The notes beneath the pieces were generated by a model, which had not been told where the DNA came from, made no database searches, and saw only the letters and a program-made list of their open reading frames with translations. The position numbers were made by a program, and so were the translations under genes. DNA of 64,000 nucleotides, taken from an uncultured Pseudohongiella sp. GTDB taxonomy: Bacteria; Pseudomonadota; Gammaproteobacteria; Pseudomonadales; Pseudohongiellaceae. The stretch covers positions 2,586,438 to 2,650,437 of the forward strand of contig OX638341.1 in the NCBI GenBank assembly GCA_951812965.1, given 5' to 3'. Shown in pieces: positions 47,798 to 57,316 of the stretch; the stretch's first letter is position 1, and each line of letters starts with the position of its first letter.

Positions 47798-48814
47798 ATG
47801 AGTATACATACGCTCGACCTTACGCTGGACCCCGACGACAGTCGGCGTCTGTCCAATCTTTGCGGCCAATTCAACGAAAATATCCGCCAAATAGAAACAA
47901 CGCTTTCGCTGACGATCCGCCAGCGCGGCAACTGGTTCCAGCTTTCCGGCAGCAAGTCGGCGGTGAACGATGGCAGCCGTCTGCTCGAATCGCTGTATCT
48001 GGCGACCGGGCAAGGAGAATTGCTTACATCGAACATCATTCATCTCACCTTGCAGGAAATCGTCGACCCGCCTGCGGGAGCAGGCGAAGCCGCCCAAAGA
48101 GGCGGAATCGTCCGCACGCCGCGGCTTTCGATCAAGCCGCGCAGCAAGCGGCAGGCCGAATATGTCGAGGGGATCGAGCGGATGGATCTGAATTTCGCAG
48201 TCGGCCCGGCGGGTACCGGCAAGACTTATCTCGCAGTGGCCTGCGCAGTGCAGGCGCTGGTGAGCGAGAGGGTCAACCGGATCGTACTCGTGCGTCCGGC
48301 GGTGGAAGCCGGCGAGAAACTGGGATTCCTGCCGGGCGACCTGATCCAGAAGATAGACCCTTATCTTCGGCCTCTTTACGACGCCTTGTACGAAATGCTG
48401 GGATTCGAGAAGGTCAATCGCCTGATCGAGAAAAATGTGATCGAAATTGCGCCGCTGGCTTATATGCGCGGCCGCACCTTGAATGAATCCTTCATCATAC
48501 TCGATGAAAGCCAGAACGCCACCACGGCGCAGATGAAGATGTTTCTGACCCGGATAGGCGTCAATTCAAGAGTCGTCGTGACGGGCGACATTACCCAGAT
48601 AGACCTGCCCGCCGGCACGCGCTCGGGCCTTGTGCAGGTGACACAGGTGCTGCGAGGCATCGACGGTATCGGCTTTACCTGGTTCACTTCCCGCGATGTC
48701 GTGCGGCACCGGCTCGTACAAAGCATCGTCGAGGCCTACGAACGTTTCGATCAGACCCAGGTGACGGGAATCCACGAGCAGGACGCCGGCGCGCGCAATG
48801 AAAGTGACAGTTGA
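47798..48814 (+). CDS. ybeZ: PhoH-like ATPase YbeZ
   Basis: A 338-residue PhoH-family P-loop ATPase linked to rRNA maturation and its partner YbeY. The N-terminal KH-like part (1-100) precedes the ATPase: Walker A FAVGPAGTGKTYLAVACAVQ, RPAVEAGEKLGFLPGD, Walker B SFIILDESQNATTAQMKMFL, then VVVTGDITQIDLPAGTRSGL and DVVRHRLVQSIVEAYE. It starts 13 bp after miaB and overlaps ybeY by 17 bp, the conserved arrangement. Confidence 0.95.
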   Translation: MSIHTLDLTLDPDDSRRLSNLCGQFNENIRQIETTLSLTIRQRGNWFQLSGSKSAVNDGSRLLESLYLATGQGELLTSNIIHLTLQEIVDPPAGAGEAAQRGGIVRTPRLSIKPRSKRQAEYVEGIERMDLNFAVGPAGTGKTYLAVACAVQALVSERVNRIVLVRPAVEAGEKLGFLPGDLIQKIDPYLRPLYDALYEMLGFEKVNRLIEKNVIEIAPLAYMRGRTLNESFIILDESQNATTAQMKMFLTRIGVNSRVVVTGDITQIDLPAGTRSGLVQVTQVLRGIDGIGFTWFTSRDVVRHRLVQSIVEAYERFDQTQVTGIHEQDAGARNESDS

Positions 48815-49271
48815 GATTTCCGATAACTCGAAGGGTCACTGGGTTCCGCACGACAAGCTTTGCCGGAACTGGGTCGAGCAAGCCCTGCTCTCTTCAAACC
48901 ACGAGCATCCGGTGACGGTGAGCCTGTGTTTCGTCGATGCCGGCGAGTCGGAACAACTTAATCGACGCTATCGCGACCGGAAATATCCCGCCAATGTGCT
49001 GTCATTTCCATGCGGGATGCCGGCGGCGTTGGCTGAGCACCTGGAGAGCGAGCCGCTCGGCGATATCGTGGTGTGTACCGAACTCGCGGAAAAGGAAGCG
49101 CAGACCCAGGGCAAACCGGTCGACCATCACTGGGCGCACCTGGTGATTCACGGCTGCCTGCATCTGCTGGGATTCGATCATGCGATGGAAGACAACGCCG
49201 CACGCATGGAAAAAATGGAAATCGAAATATTACGGAAATTTGGAATCCCCAATCCCTATCTAGTATCGTAA
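48798..49271 (+). CDS. ybeY: Endoribonuclease YbeY
   Basis: A 157-residue zinc metallo-RNase involved in 16S rRNA 3' maturation and ribosome quality control. The signature HLVIHGCLHLLGFDH holds the three metal-binding His. Conserved segments include LNRRYRDRKYPANVLSFPCG and LGDIVVCTELAEKEAQTQGK. Length is typical. It overlaps ybeZ and is followed by corC. Confidence 0.95.
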   Translation: MKVTVEISDNSKGHWVPHDKLCRNWVEQALLSSNHEHPVTVSLCFVDAGESEQLNRRYRDRKYPANVLSFPCGMPAALAEHLESEPLGDIVVCTELAEKEAQTQGKPVDHHWAHLVIHGCLHLLGFDHAMEDNAARMEKMEIEILRKFGIPNPYLVS

Positions 49272-49304
49272 TACCTGGACTTGGCAAAGGAGCTACATCA
49301 GCGC

Positions 49305-50174
49305 ATGTCTGACGACCAGACTAGCATCGATCTGAGACGCCGTTCTTGGATCGATAAAATCGCACAAGTTTTCTCCGACGAACCCACCGACACTCGAAGC
49401 TTGCTGGACCTGTTGCGCAACGCGGAACAGGACGACCTGCTCGACGCGGATGCGCTCGGCATCATCGAGGGCGCCTTGCAGGTTTCAAGTATGCAAGTGC
49501 GGGACATCATGATTCCCCGTTCCCAGGCGGTGATCGTATCCACCAGCATGCCGGTGCGGGAGACGGTGGAGATGGTTGCAGGCGCTTCACATTCCCGCTT
49601 TCCGGTGATCGAGGAAAACGTCGACAACATCATCGGCATCCTGCTTGCCAAGGATTTGCTGCCGCTGTGCCTGAAAGGAATGCCGGAGAATTTCAATCTC
49701 AGGAAAATCGTCCGGCCGGCAACCTTCGTGCCCGAATCGCGCCGGGTCAATGTGCTGCTGAAGGAGTTTCGCGAACGGCGCAACCATATGGCGATCGTCG
49801 TCGATGACTATGGCAGCGTCAGCGGCATCGTCACTATCGAAGACGTGCTCGAGCAGATCGTCGGTGAAATACAGGACGAAACCGATATCGACGACGACAG
49901 TCATATCAAGAAATTCGACGAGCGCAATCACATCGTGAAAGCGTTGACTTCCATCGATGACTTCAACGAACATTTCGCCACCGAACTCGATGATCGGGAA
50001 TTCAACACGATTGGCGGTATTCTGCTGCAGGAGTTCGGGCACATTCCGGAACGCGGCGAAAGCACCAGAATCGGCCCCTATCTGATTACCGTGCTGAATG
50101 CCGATAACCGACATATCAAACTGCTTAAGGTTACCTTGACCGGCAATGGCCTGCGCAAGGATGACAGCTCCTAA
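49305..50174 (+). CDS. corC: CorC/YbeX-like CBS-domain protein
   Basis: A 289-residue protein linked to magnesium/cobalt efflux. The ATG at 49305 (MSDDQTSIDLRRRSWIDKIA) is chosen; an upstream TTG at 49281 has no ribosome-binding site. Two CBS domains fill about residues 65-190 (VRDIMIPRSQAVIVSTSMPV and SRFPVIEENVDNIIGILLAK; MAIVVDDYGSVSGIVTIEDV). The C-terminal CorC_HlyC domain has TIGGILLQEFGHIPERGEST. It lacks the membrane helices of the longer HlyC/CorC exporters. lnt, which usually follows, is absent, and leuS begins 1 bp later. Confidence 0.93.
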   Translation: MSDDQTSIDLRRRSWIDKIAQVFSDEPTDTRSLLDLLRNAEQDDLLDADALGIIEGALQVSSMQVRDIMIPRSQAVIVSTSMPVRETVEMVAGASHSRFPVIEENVDNIIGILLAKDLLPLCLKGMPENFNLRKIVRPATFVPESRRVNVLLKEFRERRNHMAIVVDDYGSVSGIVTIEDVLEQIVGEIQDETDIDDDSHIKKFDERNHIVKALTSIDDFNEHFATELDDREFNTIGGILLQEFGHIPERGESTRIGPYLITVLNADNRHIKLLKVTLTGNGLRKDDSS

Positions 50175-50175
50175 A

Positions 50176-52662
50176 ATGGAAAAAGTCGTTCCACAGTACA
50201 ATCCCGATCAGGTCGAAGAAGAAGCGCAGAAATACTGGCGGGAACACGACAGTTTTCGCGTAAGCGAAGATCCGGACAAGGAAAAGTTCTACTGTCTTTC
50301 CATGCTGCCTTACCCGAGCGGCCACCTGCATGTGGGGCACGTGCGCAATTATTCCATCGGCGACGCGATTTCCCGCTTTCACCGCATGAAAGGCAAGAAC
50401 GTGTTGCAACCCATTGGCTGGGACGCTTTCGGCCTGCCGGCGGAGAATTCAGCAATCCAGAACAAGGTCAATCCCGCTCAATGGACCTACGCCAACATCG
50501 AATATGCGCGTACGCAATTGCAGCGGCTCGGCTACGCTTACGACTGGCAACGCGAATTTGCCACCTGCCATCCAGATTACTATCGCTGGGAGCAGTGGTT
50601 TTTTACCCGACTGTTTCGCCAGGGCCTAGTCTACAAGGCGGAATCCGAAGTCAATTGGGATCCGGTCGATCAGACCGTGCTTGCCAACGAACAGGTCGTG
50701 GACGGCAAGGGCTGGCGCTCGGGAGCGCCGGTCGAGCGGCGGCGAATTCCGCAGTGGTTTTTCCGCATTTCCGAATTCGCCCAGGAACTGCTCGACGACC
50801 TGGAAACCCTCGACGGCTGGCCCGACGCCGTGCGCACCATGCAACGCAACTGGATCGGCCGCTCCGAAGGCGTTGAAGTGGAATTTGAAGTAGCCGGCGA
50901 AGCTGATCCCGAGTTGCGCAAGATAAAGGTCTTCACCACTCGCCCTGATACCTTATACGGCGTAACCAGCCTGTCGCTGGCGCCACAGCACCCGCTAGCG
51001 GAGACCGCGGCGGCCGCGAATCCCGAATTGCAGCGATTTCTGAAGGAGTTGGGCGGCGTCAGCATCGCCGAAGCGGATCTGATGACGATGGAAAAACGCG
51101 GTATGGATACGGGGCTGGTTGCCGTGCACCCGCTCACGGGCGAGTCCCTGCCGATTTACGTGGCCAATTTCGTACTCATGAGTTACGGCTCGGGGGCAGT
51201 CATGTCGGTGCCCGCCCATGACCAGCGCGATTGGGAGTTCGCCACTCGGTACGAGTTGGAAATCCGTCAGGTCATACGTCCGCTGGATCCGGACCAGGAA
51301 TGCGATCTCGGCAAAGGCGCATTTATCGATTACGGTGTGCTGCTAAATTCCAGACAATTCGACGGCATGGATTTTGCCGGTTCGTTCAAGGCGATAGCCG
51401 AACACCTCGAATCCGCCGGACAAGGCCGGCGCACGGTGAATTACCGCCTGCGCGACTGGCTGGTGTCCCGGCAGCGTTACTGGGGAGCGCCGATACCGAT
51501 CGTCAATTGTCCGGATTGTGGTCCGGTTCCGGTGCCCGATGAAGACCTGCCGGTGCGACTTCCGGAAGAGGCGGACTTCACCGGCCACGGATCTCCCCTG
51601 ACCAGCCTGCCGGATTTCGTCAATACCGAATGCCCCGAATGCGGTGCGACCGCAACGCGGGAGACTGACACTTTCGACACTTTCATGGAATCTTCCTGGT
51701 ATTACGCGCGTTATACCTGTCCGGACCAGGGCGGCGCCATGCTCGACGAACGCGCGCACTATTGGCTACCGGTCGATCAATATATCGGCGGCGTCGAACA
51801 CGCGATTCTGCACCTGCTTTACGCGCGTTTCTATCACAAGTTGATGCGTAACGAAGGCCTGGTTGCTTCGGACGAACCATTTACTCGACTGCTGTCCCAG
51901 GGCATGGTACTGAAAGACGGCTTCAAAATGTCCAAGTCCAAGGGCAATACCGTCGACCCCATGGCGCTGATCGAACGATACGGCGCCGATACTGTACGGA
52001 TGTCCACCTTGTTCGCCGCGCCGCCCGAGCAATCGGTGGAATGGGCCGACGCGGGCGTCGAGGGCAGCTACCGATTTCTGAAACGGATCTGGAGAACCTT
52101 GCATGAGCATGAGCCTTGCGAAGTGCCCGATTTTTCAGGGCTGACGCTGACTCCGGGGCAGCGGGACTTGCGGCTGAAGACTCATGAAACCATCGCAAAA
52201 GTAAGCGGGGATTACGAAAACCGGTATACCTTCAATACGGCAATCGCGGCCGTCATGGAACTGCTTAACGCTCTGACCCGTTTTACCCAGCAACATTCCG
52301 AGCCGCGGTGGAACGATCGCGAGGTAATGCAGGAAGCGCTGGAGGCGGCAATTCTGATGCTGGCGCCGATCGTGCCCCATTTTTGCCACGTGGCGTGGCG
52401 CCTGCTGGGTCATACGGGCACCGTCATGGATGCGGCCTGGCCCGAGGTAGACTCGCAGGCGCTTAAAAAAGAACAGAATCTGATCGTATTGCAGGTGAAC
52501 GGCAAGCTGCGGGGCAAAATGGAAGTGCCCGTGGGTCTGCCGGATGAACGCTTGCGCGAAATCGTGCTCGATAACGACTCGATTCGCAAATTCACCGCCG
52601 ATGCCGGTATAAGACGGGTGATCGTAGTACCCGGCAGGCTGGTGAATGTAGTTACCGGCTGA
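50176..52662 (+). CDS. leuS: Leucyl-tRNA synthetase
   Basis: A class Ia synthetase of 828 residues. The ATG at 50176 (MEKVVPQYNPDQVEEEAQKY) aligns with the family; an ATG at 50161, inside corC and with AAGG upstream, would add five residues. The HIGH motif is in SMLPYPSGHLHVGHVRNYSI, the editing domain (about 220-415) has VFTTRPDTLYGVT and MSVPAHDQRDWEFA (Asp of editing), and the second signature is FKMSKSKGNTVDP. A zinc-ribbon-like CPDCG...CPECG pair lies in the leucine-specific region (about residues 440-490). The C-terminal domain ends with QVNGKLRGKMEVP. It is followed 6 bp later by lptE. Confidence 0.96.
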   Translation: MEKVVPQYNPDQVEEEAQKYWREHDSFRVSEDPDKEKFYCLSMLPYPSGHLHVGHVRNYSIGDAISRFHRMKGKNVLQPIGWDAFGLPAENSAIQNKVNPAQWTYANIEYARTQLQRLGYAYDWQREFATCHPDYYRWEQWFFTRLFRQGLVYKAESEVNWDPVDQTVLANEQVVDGKGWRSGAPVERRRIPQWFFRISEFAQELLDDLETLDGWPDAVRTMQRNWIGRSEGVEVEFEVAGEADPELRKIKVFTTRPDTLYGVTSLSLAPQHPLAETAAAANPELQRFLKELGGVSIAEADLMTMEKRGMDTGLVAVHPLTGESLPIYVANFVLMSYGSGAVMSVPAHDQRDWEFATRYELEIRQVIRPLDPDQECDLGKGAFIDYGVLLNSRQFDGMDFAGSFKAIAEHLESAGQGRRTVNYRLRDWLVSRQRYWGAPIPIVNCPDCGPVPVPDEDLPVRLPEEADFTGHGSPLTSLPDFVNTECPECGATATRETDTFDTFMESSWYYARYTCPDQGGAMLDERAHYWLPVDQYIGGVEHAILHLLYARFYHKLMRNEGLVASDEPFTRLLSQGMVLKDGFKMSKSKGNTVDPMALIERYGADTVRMSTLFAAPPEQSVEWADAGVEGSYRFLKRIWRTLHEHEPCEVPDFSGLTLTPGQRDLRLKTHETIAKVSGDYENRYTFNTAIAAVMELLNALTRFTQQHSEPRWNDREVMQEALEAAILMLAPIVPHFCHVAWRLLGHTGTVMDAAWPEVDSQALKKEQNLIVLQVNGKLRGKMEVPVGLPDERLREIVLDNDSIRKFTADAGIRRVIVVPGRLVNVVTG

Positions 52663-52668
52663 CCGGCC

Positions 52669-53166
52669 ATGCCCCGGCGGTTACTGATTTACATGCTGCC
52701 GGCTTTGATGTTGGCGACAATTACCGGTTGCGGCTACAACTTGCGGGGAACCGGCGTCGACACACCTGAATTCAGCGAATTACGCCTGCAACTGCCCGGC
52801 GCCGAACCCGAATTCGAACGGATATTGCGACGCAGCCTGGAAACTTCCGGCATTGTGGCGGTTGAAGCTGGCGCTGCTGATTTCCCGCTGCTTTTCATTG
52901 GTCCCGAATCGTTTTCCGGCCGGCCTGCCAGCACTACGGTGCAGGCGCGGGCCGCCCAGATTACCTTGCGGCTTGCGGTGCAATTTAATCTGACGGACGG
53001 CGAAACCGCGGTGATCGATCAGGACACCCTCAGCGTGGAAAGAACCTATTACCAGGACTTGCGCAATATTGCCGGTAATCGCGAAGAAGCCGAATTGTTG
53101 CGCGAGGAGATGCGGCAAGAGCTCGTGGCTCAACTGATGCGGCGGCTGGAGGCGGCCGGACAATGA
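52669..53166 (+). CDS. lptE: LPS-assembly lipoprotein LptE
   Basis: A 165-residue lipoprotein that plugs the LptD barrel in the outer membrane. The signal peptide ends MLATITGC, with Cys 21 the lipidated residue. YNLRGTGVDTPEFSELRLQL and FERILRRSLETSGI match the family's conserved start, and a helical C-terminus (EEAELLREEMRQELVAQLMR) closes it. Its position between leuS and holA is diagnostic, since sequence similarity in LptE is low. Its TGA overlaps the holA ATG as ATGA. Confidence 0.93.
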   Translation: MPRRLLIYMLPALMLATITGCGYNLRGTGVDTPEFSELRLQLPGAEPEFERILRRSLETSGIVAVEAGAADFPLLFIGPESFSGRPASTTVQARAAQITLRLAVQFNLTDGETAVIDQDTLSVERTYYQDLRNIAGNREEAELLREEMRQELVAQLMRRLEAAGQ

Positions 53167-54236
53167 GAATACGCGGCGACCAGCTTTCCCCGGCGCTGAC
53201 CAGGCAAACCGCGTGCCTGTACTGGCTTGCCGGAGACGAAATCCTGCTGTTGCAGGAGGCTGCCGACGAAGTACGCGAGCATTGGCGCCAGGCGGGTTTT
53301 ATCGAACGCGAAGTATTTCATGTCGAACAGGGCTTCGACTGGAATGATTTTCTGTATCAGCTCGACGCCACTTCGCTGTTTGCCGACAGGAAGTTGCTCG
53401 AATTGAGGCTTTATGGCGGCAAACTGGAAACAAAGGGGCGGGAAGCAATTGCCTTGTATCTGGACAAGGCGCCGGAAGACTACCGGGTACTGATTACCGG
53501 ACCCAGAATGGATTCATCCACGTTGTCAACAAAATGGTTCAAGCAACTGGAAAGTAAATTGATTCTGGTGCAAATATGGCCCATAGATCGGGCCAGGCTG
53601 CCGACCTGGCTGCGGCAGCGGCTGACGGCGGCGGGCATTCATGCGGACGATGCCGCGTTACAGGTGCTGACCGACCGGGTGGAAGGAAATTTGCTGGCGG
53701 CAAAACAGGAAGTGGAGAAACTCGCCTTGCTGGCCGGCGCCGAACCAGGCGCCACCGTGAATCTGACCGGCAGGAATGTACAGCGGCTGGTGTCGGACAG
53801 TTCCCGTTACGATCTGGGCAAACTGGCCGATGCCGCGCTCAAGGGTGAAACCGAGCGCGCCCAGCGGGTGCTTGGCGGACTGCGCGCCGAAGGCGTGTTT
53901 CCCTTGCTGATCCTCGCCGTGATCGGCCGGGAACTGCGGCAATTGCAGGAAATGCTGGAGCAGATCGGAAAGGGTCGGGATGTCGGTCAGGCGATGTCCA
54001 ATGCCCGGATATGGAATAGCCGCAAACCGATCGTCTCCCAGGCTTTGAATCGCCTATCCGCTGACGATGCGCAGCAAATGCTGGAGCAATGCAAGATCGT
54101 TGATCATGCAGTCAAGGGCTTGCATCGCGCCAATCCCTGGGATGAGTTGAGTCTGTTGATCTTCTGGCTAAGTAGCGGTGAGCCAATTACCGCGCGCGAA
54201 CTCAGTTCAGACCGCGCCGCTCAAGCAAAGCGTTAA
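53163..54236 (+). CDS. holA: DNA polymerase III delta subunit
   Basis: The clamp-loader subunit that opens the beta clamp. The 357-residue protein has the delta N-terminal domain (YWLAGDEILLLQEAADEVRE, REVFHVEQGFDWNDFLYQLD), ITGPRMDSSTLSTKWFKQLE, the lid domain with VEGNLLAAKQEVEKLALLAG, and the C-terminal helical collar (LILAVIGRELRQLQEM; HRANPWDELSLLIFW). It follows lptE with a 4-bp overlap. Its 3' end overlaps a converging peptidase gene by 35 bp. Confidence 0.95.
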   Translation: MRIRGDQLSPALTRQTACLYWLAGDEILLLQEAADEVREHWRQAGFIEREVFHVEQGFDWNDFLYQLDATSLFADRKLLELRLYGGKLETKGREAIALYLDKAPEDYRVLITGPRMDSSTLSTKWFKQLESKLILVQIWPIDRARLPTWLRQRLTAAGIHADDAALQVLTDRVEGNLLAAKQEVEKLALLAGAEPGATVNLTGRNVQRLVSDSSRYDLGKLADAALKGETERAQRVLGGLRAEGVFPLLILAVIGRELRQLQEMLEQIGKGRDVGQAMSNARIWNSRKPIVSQALNRLSADDAQQMLEQCKIVDHAVKGLHRANPWDELSLLIFWLSSGEPITARELSSDRAAQAKR

Positions 54237-56370
54237 TATCCGCGTCCCTACCCCGGAAATTGCGAAACAGCGTCATGGCGTCTTCGGCGCCGCCTCGCGA
54301 GAGCAACGAGCGGCGAAAATGGATGCCGTTTTCACGCAGCAACCCATCGTTTTCCAGAAACCATTCGACCGAATCGGCATCAAGCACTTCACTCCAGATG
54401 TACGAGTAATAGCCGGCTGAATAGCCCCCCATGATGTGGGAGAAATACGGAACGCGGTAACGCGGCGGAATCTCGTCCATCGCGATACCGGCCTGCTCCA
54501 GCGCGGCCGCCTCGAAATCCATCACCTCCTCGGCGCCGGGCACGTCTTCAGGCGCAAGTTGATGCAGCGCCTGATCGACGATTGATGCAGCCAGATATTC
54601 GGCTGTAGCGAATCCCTGATTAAACTGTTGCGTGGAAAGCACCTTGTCGAGCAATTCCTGCGGCATAGCCTCGCCAGTCTCGAAATGCACCGCATAGTTC
54701 TCGAGCACCTCCGGCCAGACCGCCCACATCTCGTTAACCTGGGACGGATACTCGACAAAGTCTCGCGGCACGCTGGTGCCGGCAAAACTCGGATAGCGCA
54801 CATCGGAGAACATGCCGTGCAAGGCATGGCCGAACTCATGGAATGCCGTGGTTACCTCGTCAAATGTCAGCAAGGTCGGCTCGCCTTCCGGCGGCTTGGT
54901 GATGTTGAGATGATTGCCCACCACCGGCCGGTTGCCCAGCAGATGGGATTGCGCGATATAGGCATTCATCCAGGCGCCGCCGCGCTTGTTGGGGCGGGCG
55001 TAAAAGTCGGCGATGAAAAGCGCCAGCGTTTCTCCGGTGACGTCGAACACTTCGAATACGCGCACATCTTCCTGATATACCGGCAGGTCGAGACGTTCCT
55101 CGAAGGTGATGCCGTACAATCGCTCCGCGGCATAAAACACGCCGCGCAGCAATACATTGTCGAGTTCGAAATAAGGCCGCAACTGGCTTTCGTCAAAATC
55201 GAAGCGCTCGGCGCGCAGAATTTCCGTGTAGTAAGCCCAGTCCCAGGCGGCCAGGGTAAAGTCTCCCCCCGAATCGTCGATCATCTGCTGCAAATCAGCC
55301 GCCTCGCGCCTGGCGTTGGCGACAGTCGGCGGCGCAAGTTCCGCCAGACGCTCGTTGACCGCTTGCACGGAGCCCGCGGTTTCGTCTTCGAGAACATACG
55401 CGGCATGATTTTCGTAACCGAGCAATCTTGCCCGTTCCGCACGCAAACGCAGCACTTCGGTGAGGGTTTCGCGATTGTCGTATTCCCCGCCGCGGGAACC
55501 TCGCGATATGGAAGTTTCCAGAATGCGCTGGCGCAGATCGCGATTCTGCAAGCTGGCCAGCGGCGGCTGGCCGCTCGTGTTGAGCAGGGGTATCACGAAC
55601 CGTCCTGGCATATCACGCGCTTCGGCCTCGTTTCCCGCCGCGGTGATCAGCGCCTCGTCGAGCCCCGTCAATTCTTCACGGCTGTCAACGACAACGGCCA
55701 GTTCATTGACCTCACTCAGCACATTCTGACTGAACCGGGTTTCCAACACGGCGACCCGCGCATTGATATCCCGGAGTCGTTCCTGCTGATCCTCGTCAAG
55801 CGCCGCGCCCGCGCGCACGAAATCGATGTAGCTGCGCTCAAGCAGGCGATGGGATTCGGGGTCCAGGCTCAGCTCGTCCCTGCTTTCGTACAAGGAGGAA
55901 ATGCGTGCGAACAAGTCCCGATTAAGCAGAATCGCATCGTTATGAGCCGCGAGTTCCGGCGCCAGTTGCTGCTCGAGCGCCTGAATGTCGTCATTGGTAT
56001 GAGCGCTCGACAAGGCAAAGAACACCGAAGCCACACGGTTGAGCAATTGCCCGCTCAACTCAAGAGCGACAATGGTGTTTTCGAAATCGGGCGCAGCTGT
56101 CTGGGCAGCGATGGCCTCCACTTCCGCGATCTGCTCGGCCATGCCGCGCTCGAAAGCAGGCTGATAGTGCTCATTCGCGATCAGATCGAAGGGTGGGAAA
56201 TTGAAATAGTGCGGACTGTCCGCGAAAAAGGGATTGTCCGCCATGACGGTTGCCGCTACGGCTTCAGGTTCCGCGTCGGTGGTTCGCGCCGGATTCTGTT
56301 CTTCGCCGGAGCAGGCCGCGAGCGCGGCCAGCAGTATTGTCGCCCCAGATAAATTCAAATACGTGTTCAT
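54202..56370 (-). CDS. dcp: M3-family zinc peptidase, Dcp-like, predicted lipoprotein
   Basis: A 722-residue M3 metallopeptidase of the peptidyl-dipeptidase type, which removes dipeptides from peptide C-termini. The ATG at 56370 (MNTYLNLSGATILLAALAAC) gives a lipoprotein signal ending LAALAAC, so it should be a periplasmic lipoprotein; classical E. coli Dcp lacks this. The zinc site is FDEVTTAFHEFGHALHGMFS (HExxH) with a downstream Glu in VEYPSQVNEMW. YFSHIMGGYSAGYYSYIWSE is the family's C-terminal substrate region. The N-terminal helical lid begins with FNFPPFDLIANEHYQPAFER. Distinguishing Dcp from OpdA by eye is not certain. Confidence 0.88.
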   Translation of the reverse strand: MNTYLNLSGATILLAALAACSGEEQNPARTTDAEPEAVAATVMADNPFFADSPHYFNFPPFDLIANEHYQPAFERGMAEQIAEVEAIAAQTAAPDFENTIVALELSGQLLNRVASVFFALSSAHTNDDIQALEQQLAPELAAHNDAILLNRDLFARISSLYESRDELSLDPESHRLLERSYIDFVRAGAALDEDQQERLRDINARVAVLETRFSQNVLSEVNELAVVVDSREELTGLDEALITAAGNEAEARDMPGRFVIPLLNTSGQPPLASLQNRDLRQRILETSISRGSRGGEYDNRETLTEVLRLRAERARLLGYENHAAYVLEDETAGSVQAVNERLAELAPPTVANARREAADLQQMIDDSGGDFTLAAWDWAYYTEILRAERFDFDESQLRPYFELDNVLLRGVFYAAERLYGITFEERLDLPVYQEDVRVFEVFDVTGETLALFIADFYARPNKRGGAWMNAYIAQSHLLGNRPVVGNHLNITKPPEGEPTLLTFDEVTTAFHEFGHALHGMFSDVRYPSFAGTSVPRDFVEYPSQVNEMWAVWPEVLENYAVHFETGEAMPQELLDKVLSTQQFNQGFATAEYLAASIVDQALHQLAPEDVPGAEEVMDFEAAALEQAGIAMDEIPPRYRVPYFSHIMGGYSAGYYSYIWSEVLDADSVEWFLENDGLLRENGIHFRRSLLSRGGAEDAMTLFRNFRGRDADINALLERRGLN

Positions 56371-56422
56371 ATATTCTTGCCTCATTCCTGTACATCGCGG
56401 TTATCCGGCGATGCCATGTCGC

Positions 56423-57247
56423 TCAGGCGCCCAACTGTCTCGCCAAATCGAGAAAATCTGTGGCCGTTACATCGAAATCGCCGCTAGTGTCTGGCGTGAA
56501 GGAAGGGTTCGGACCTCTTTCCAGTGGCCGTGGCACATATCCCGTACGCATGCCCAAAGCCGAGGAAGCGCGCAGATCGCGTGGATGGGCCGCGACCATC
56601 ATAACTTGCTCCGGAGCCAATCCGAGCAAATCCGCCGCTTTCAGGTACACTTCCGGATCCGGCTTGTAGCGTCCCGCAAGTTCCGCCGACAGAATCGTAT
56701 CCCAGGGCAGACCTGCATTTTTCGCCATATTTGTCAGCAAGGCGACATTGCCGTTTGACAAGGTGGCAATCACATAACGTGTCTTCAACCTGTTCAAACC
56801 CGCCACCGAGTCCGGCCACGGCGACAAGCGGTGCCAGGCATAATTGAATTGGACTCTCTCCTCTTCCGTAAGTTCCTGCAGCCCGTACTCTTCGATCAGG
56901 TCATCGAGAATCATGCGATGCAAAACATCGATCTTCGTCCACGGCAATTCGCCGGTGCGCACCCTATTCATAGACGGCCCATATCCGCCGCGCCAGCGAT
57001 CGGCGAATTCGTGCCAATCCACATCAAAATCCCTGCCGACCGCCAGCAACTGCCCCTCCCTTGCAATCGAAGAGCGCCAATCCACCACGGTGCCGAACAC
57101 ATCAAACGTCAGCGCCCGAACTTCCCCTACAGGCCCGTCAATCTGAGCAAAAGCCAACTTCCCCAACCCCCCGGCGCCCGCCGCAGCCACCAGCGAACCA
57201 CCCATGAACCGACGCCGAGAAAGCCCATCACCACCAATAGTTTTCAT
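56423..57247 (-). CDS. Tat-exported haloacid dehalogenase type II-like protein
   Basis: A 274-residue protein of the HAD superfamily, type II 2-haloacid dehalogenase group. A twin-arginine signal is clear: GLSRRRFMGGSLVAAAGAGG, then KLAFAQ. The HAD motifs follow: motif I ALTFDVFGTVVDWRS (nucleophile Asp), motif II TLSNGNVALLTNMAK, motif III ELAGRYKPDPEVYLKA, and motif IV VMMVAAHPRDLRASSALGM. The WRGGYGPSMNRVRTGELPW cap segment is typical. Cytoplasmic forms are usual, so export is odd. The natural substrate is unknown; hydrolysis of a small 2-halo or phosphate ester is possible. Confidence 0.85.
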   Translation of the reverse strand: MKTIGGDGLSRRRFMGGSLVAAAGAGGLGKLAFAQIDGPVGEVRALTFDVFGTVVDWRSSIAREGQLLAVGRDFDVDWHEFADRWRGGYGPSMNRVRTGELPWTKIDVLHRMILDDLIEEYGLQELTEEERVQFNYAWHRLSPWPDSVAGLNRLKTRYVIATLSNGNVALLTNMAKNAGLPWDTILSAELAGRYKPDPEVYLKAADLLGLAPEQVMMVAAHPRDLRASSALGMRTGYVPRPLERGPNPSFTPDTSGDFDVTATDFLDLARQLGA

Positions 57248-57316
57248 AACTGCATGCCTCCCGAAACAATATTCGAAGCCACCAAATCAATTCGTCTGCA
57301 CAACGCAAGGCGTGGT

